11,810 nt of DNA, from NCBI GenBank assembly GCA_900548355.1, contig URKR01000045.1, positions 1-11,810 of the forward strand. Direction: 5' to 3'. The DNA comes from an uncultured Oscillospiraceae bacterium (GTDB taxonomy: Bacteria; Bacillota; Clostridia; Oscillospirales; Ruminococcaceae). Made by a program: the position numbers and the translations under genes. The notes below the pieces were generated by a model. The model was not told where the DNA came from. It saw nothing but the letters and a program-made list of their open reading frames with translations, and did no database searches. Each line of letters begins with the position of its first letter. Position 1 is the stretch's first letter. This document shows, piece by piece, positions 11,699 through 11,810 of this stretch.

Positions 11699-11810
11699 TC
11701 AGCGGTTTCGCACCATCGCCTTGTACACCTCGCCTTTTGAAAACGGGGTGCCGGCAGCAGCCTGGCGGGCGGCGGCGGCCGGGGCGGCCCCGCCGGCCTG
11801 CAGCGCGCGG
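11699..11810 (-). CDS. rsmI: 3' end of a gene resembling 16S rRNA methyltransferase RsmI
   Basis: Only the last 36 residues plus stop lie in the window; the frame is open to the right edge. The visible tail reads RALQAGGAAPAAAARQAAA followed by GTPFSKGEVYKAMVRNR. It fits the short C-terminal helical domain of RsmI, where an Ala-rich helix leads to a K-x-x-x-Y segment near the end, as in E. coli RsmI. RsmI methylates the 2'-OH of C1402 in 16S rRNA. The stretch is too short to be certain, and the Ala-rich part could match by composition. Confidence 0.5.
   Translation of the reverse strand, partial: RALQAGGAAPAAAARQAAAGTPFSKGEVYKAMVRNR

Overview
The window reads as a stretch of chromosome from a GC-rich, low-copy-repeat-bearing Clostridia/Oscillospiraceae-type bacterium (Faecalibacterium, Gemmiger and Subdoligranulum are the kind of genome I would expect). 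The grounds are the Firmicutes order rpmH-rnpA-yidD-yidC-jag, a single-subunit YidC without the large periplasmic domain, Firmicutes-like promoters and strong GGAGG ribosome binding sites inside otherwise very GC-rich DNA. The genus is inference, not something the sequence proves. Almost all genes lie on the minus strand; one gene lies on the plus strand. The very long plus-strand open frames over the left end and over 5.9-8.0 kb are antisense shadows of high-GC genes.

Layout, left to right. 1-3300: the ribosomal protein L34 / RNase P / membrane insertase cluster, read right to left: rpmH with a near-consensus promoter, an intrinsic terminator, rnpA, yidD (4-nt overlap with rnpA), yidC, an unusual inverted-repeat element, and jag, which runs off the left edge. 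3345-4710: a SPOUT (SpoU/TrmH) RNA methyltransferase and, upstream of it, a small HD-domain phosphohydrolase with its own promoter. 4850-9297: two P-loop GTPases of the G3E/COG0523 (CobW-like) class separated by a large multi-spanning membrane protein. The first GTPase lacks the CxCC motif and carries a C-terminal domain resembling DUF1980/YcgQ; the second has the canonical CxCC motif plus a long His/Cys-rich tandem repeat and is probably a zinc (or other divalent metal) chaperone. A divergent promoter region with an inverted repeat separates it from 9584-10129, an unrecognised 181-residue protein on the plus strand. 10200-10336 holds what looks like an independent small RNA on the minus strand (promoter, folded body, intrinsic terminator). 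10367-11628: a monofunctional biotin-protein ligase translationally coupled to a YfcE/MJ0936-type phosphodiesterase. 11699-11810: the 3' end of a gene that resembles rsmI.

How the genes fit together: the left part is housekeeping (ribosome, tRNA maturation, membrane protein insertion). The centre looks like a metal-handling locus built on two GTPases, although the membrane protein between them does not look like a metal transporter. The most interesting items are the candidate sRNA at 10.2-10.3 kb, the two divergent G3E GTPases with degenerate G4 motifs, the Cys/His repeat kept identical in protein while drifting at silent sites, and the nested inverted-repeat element between yidC and jag.
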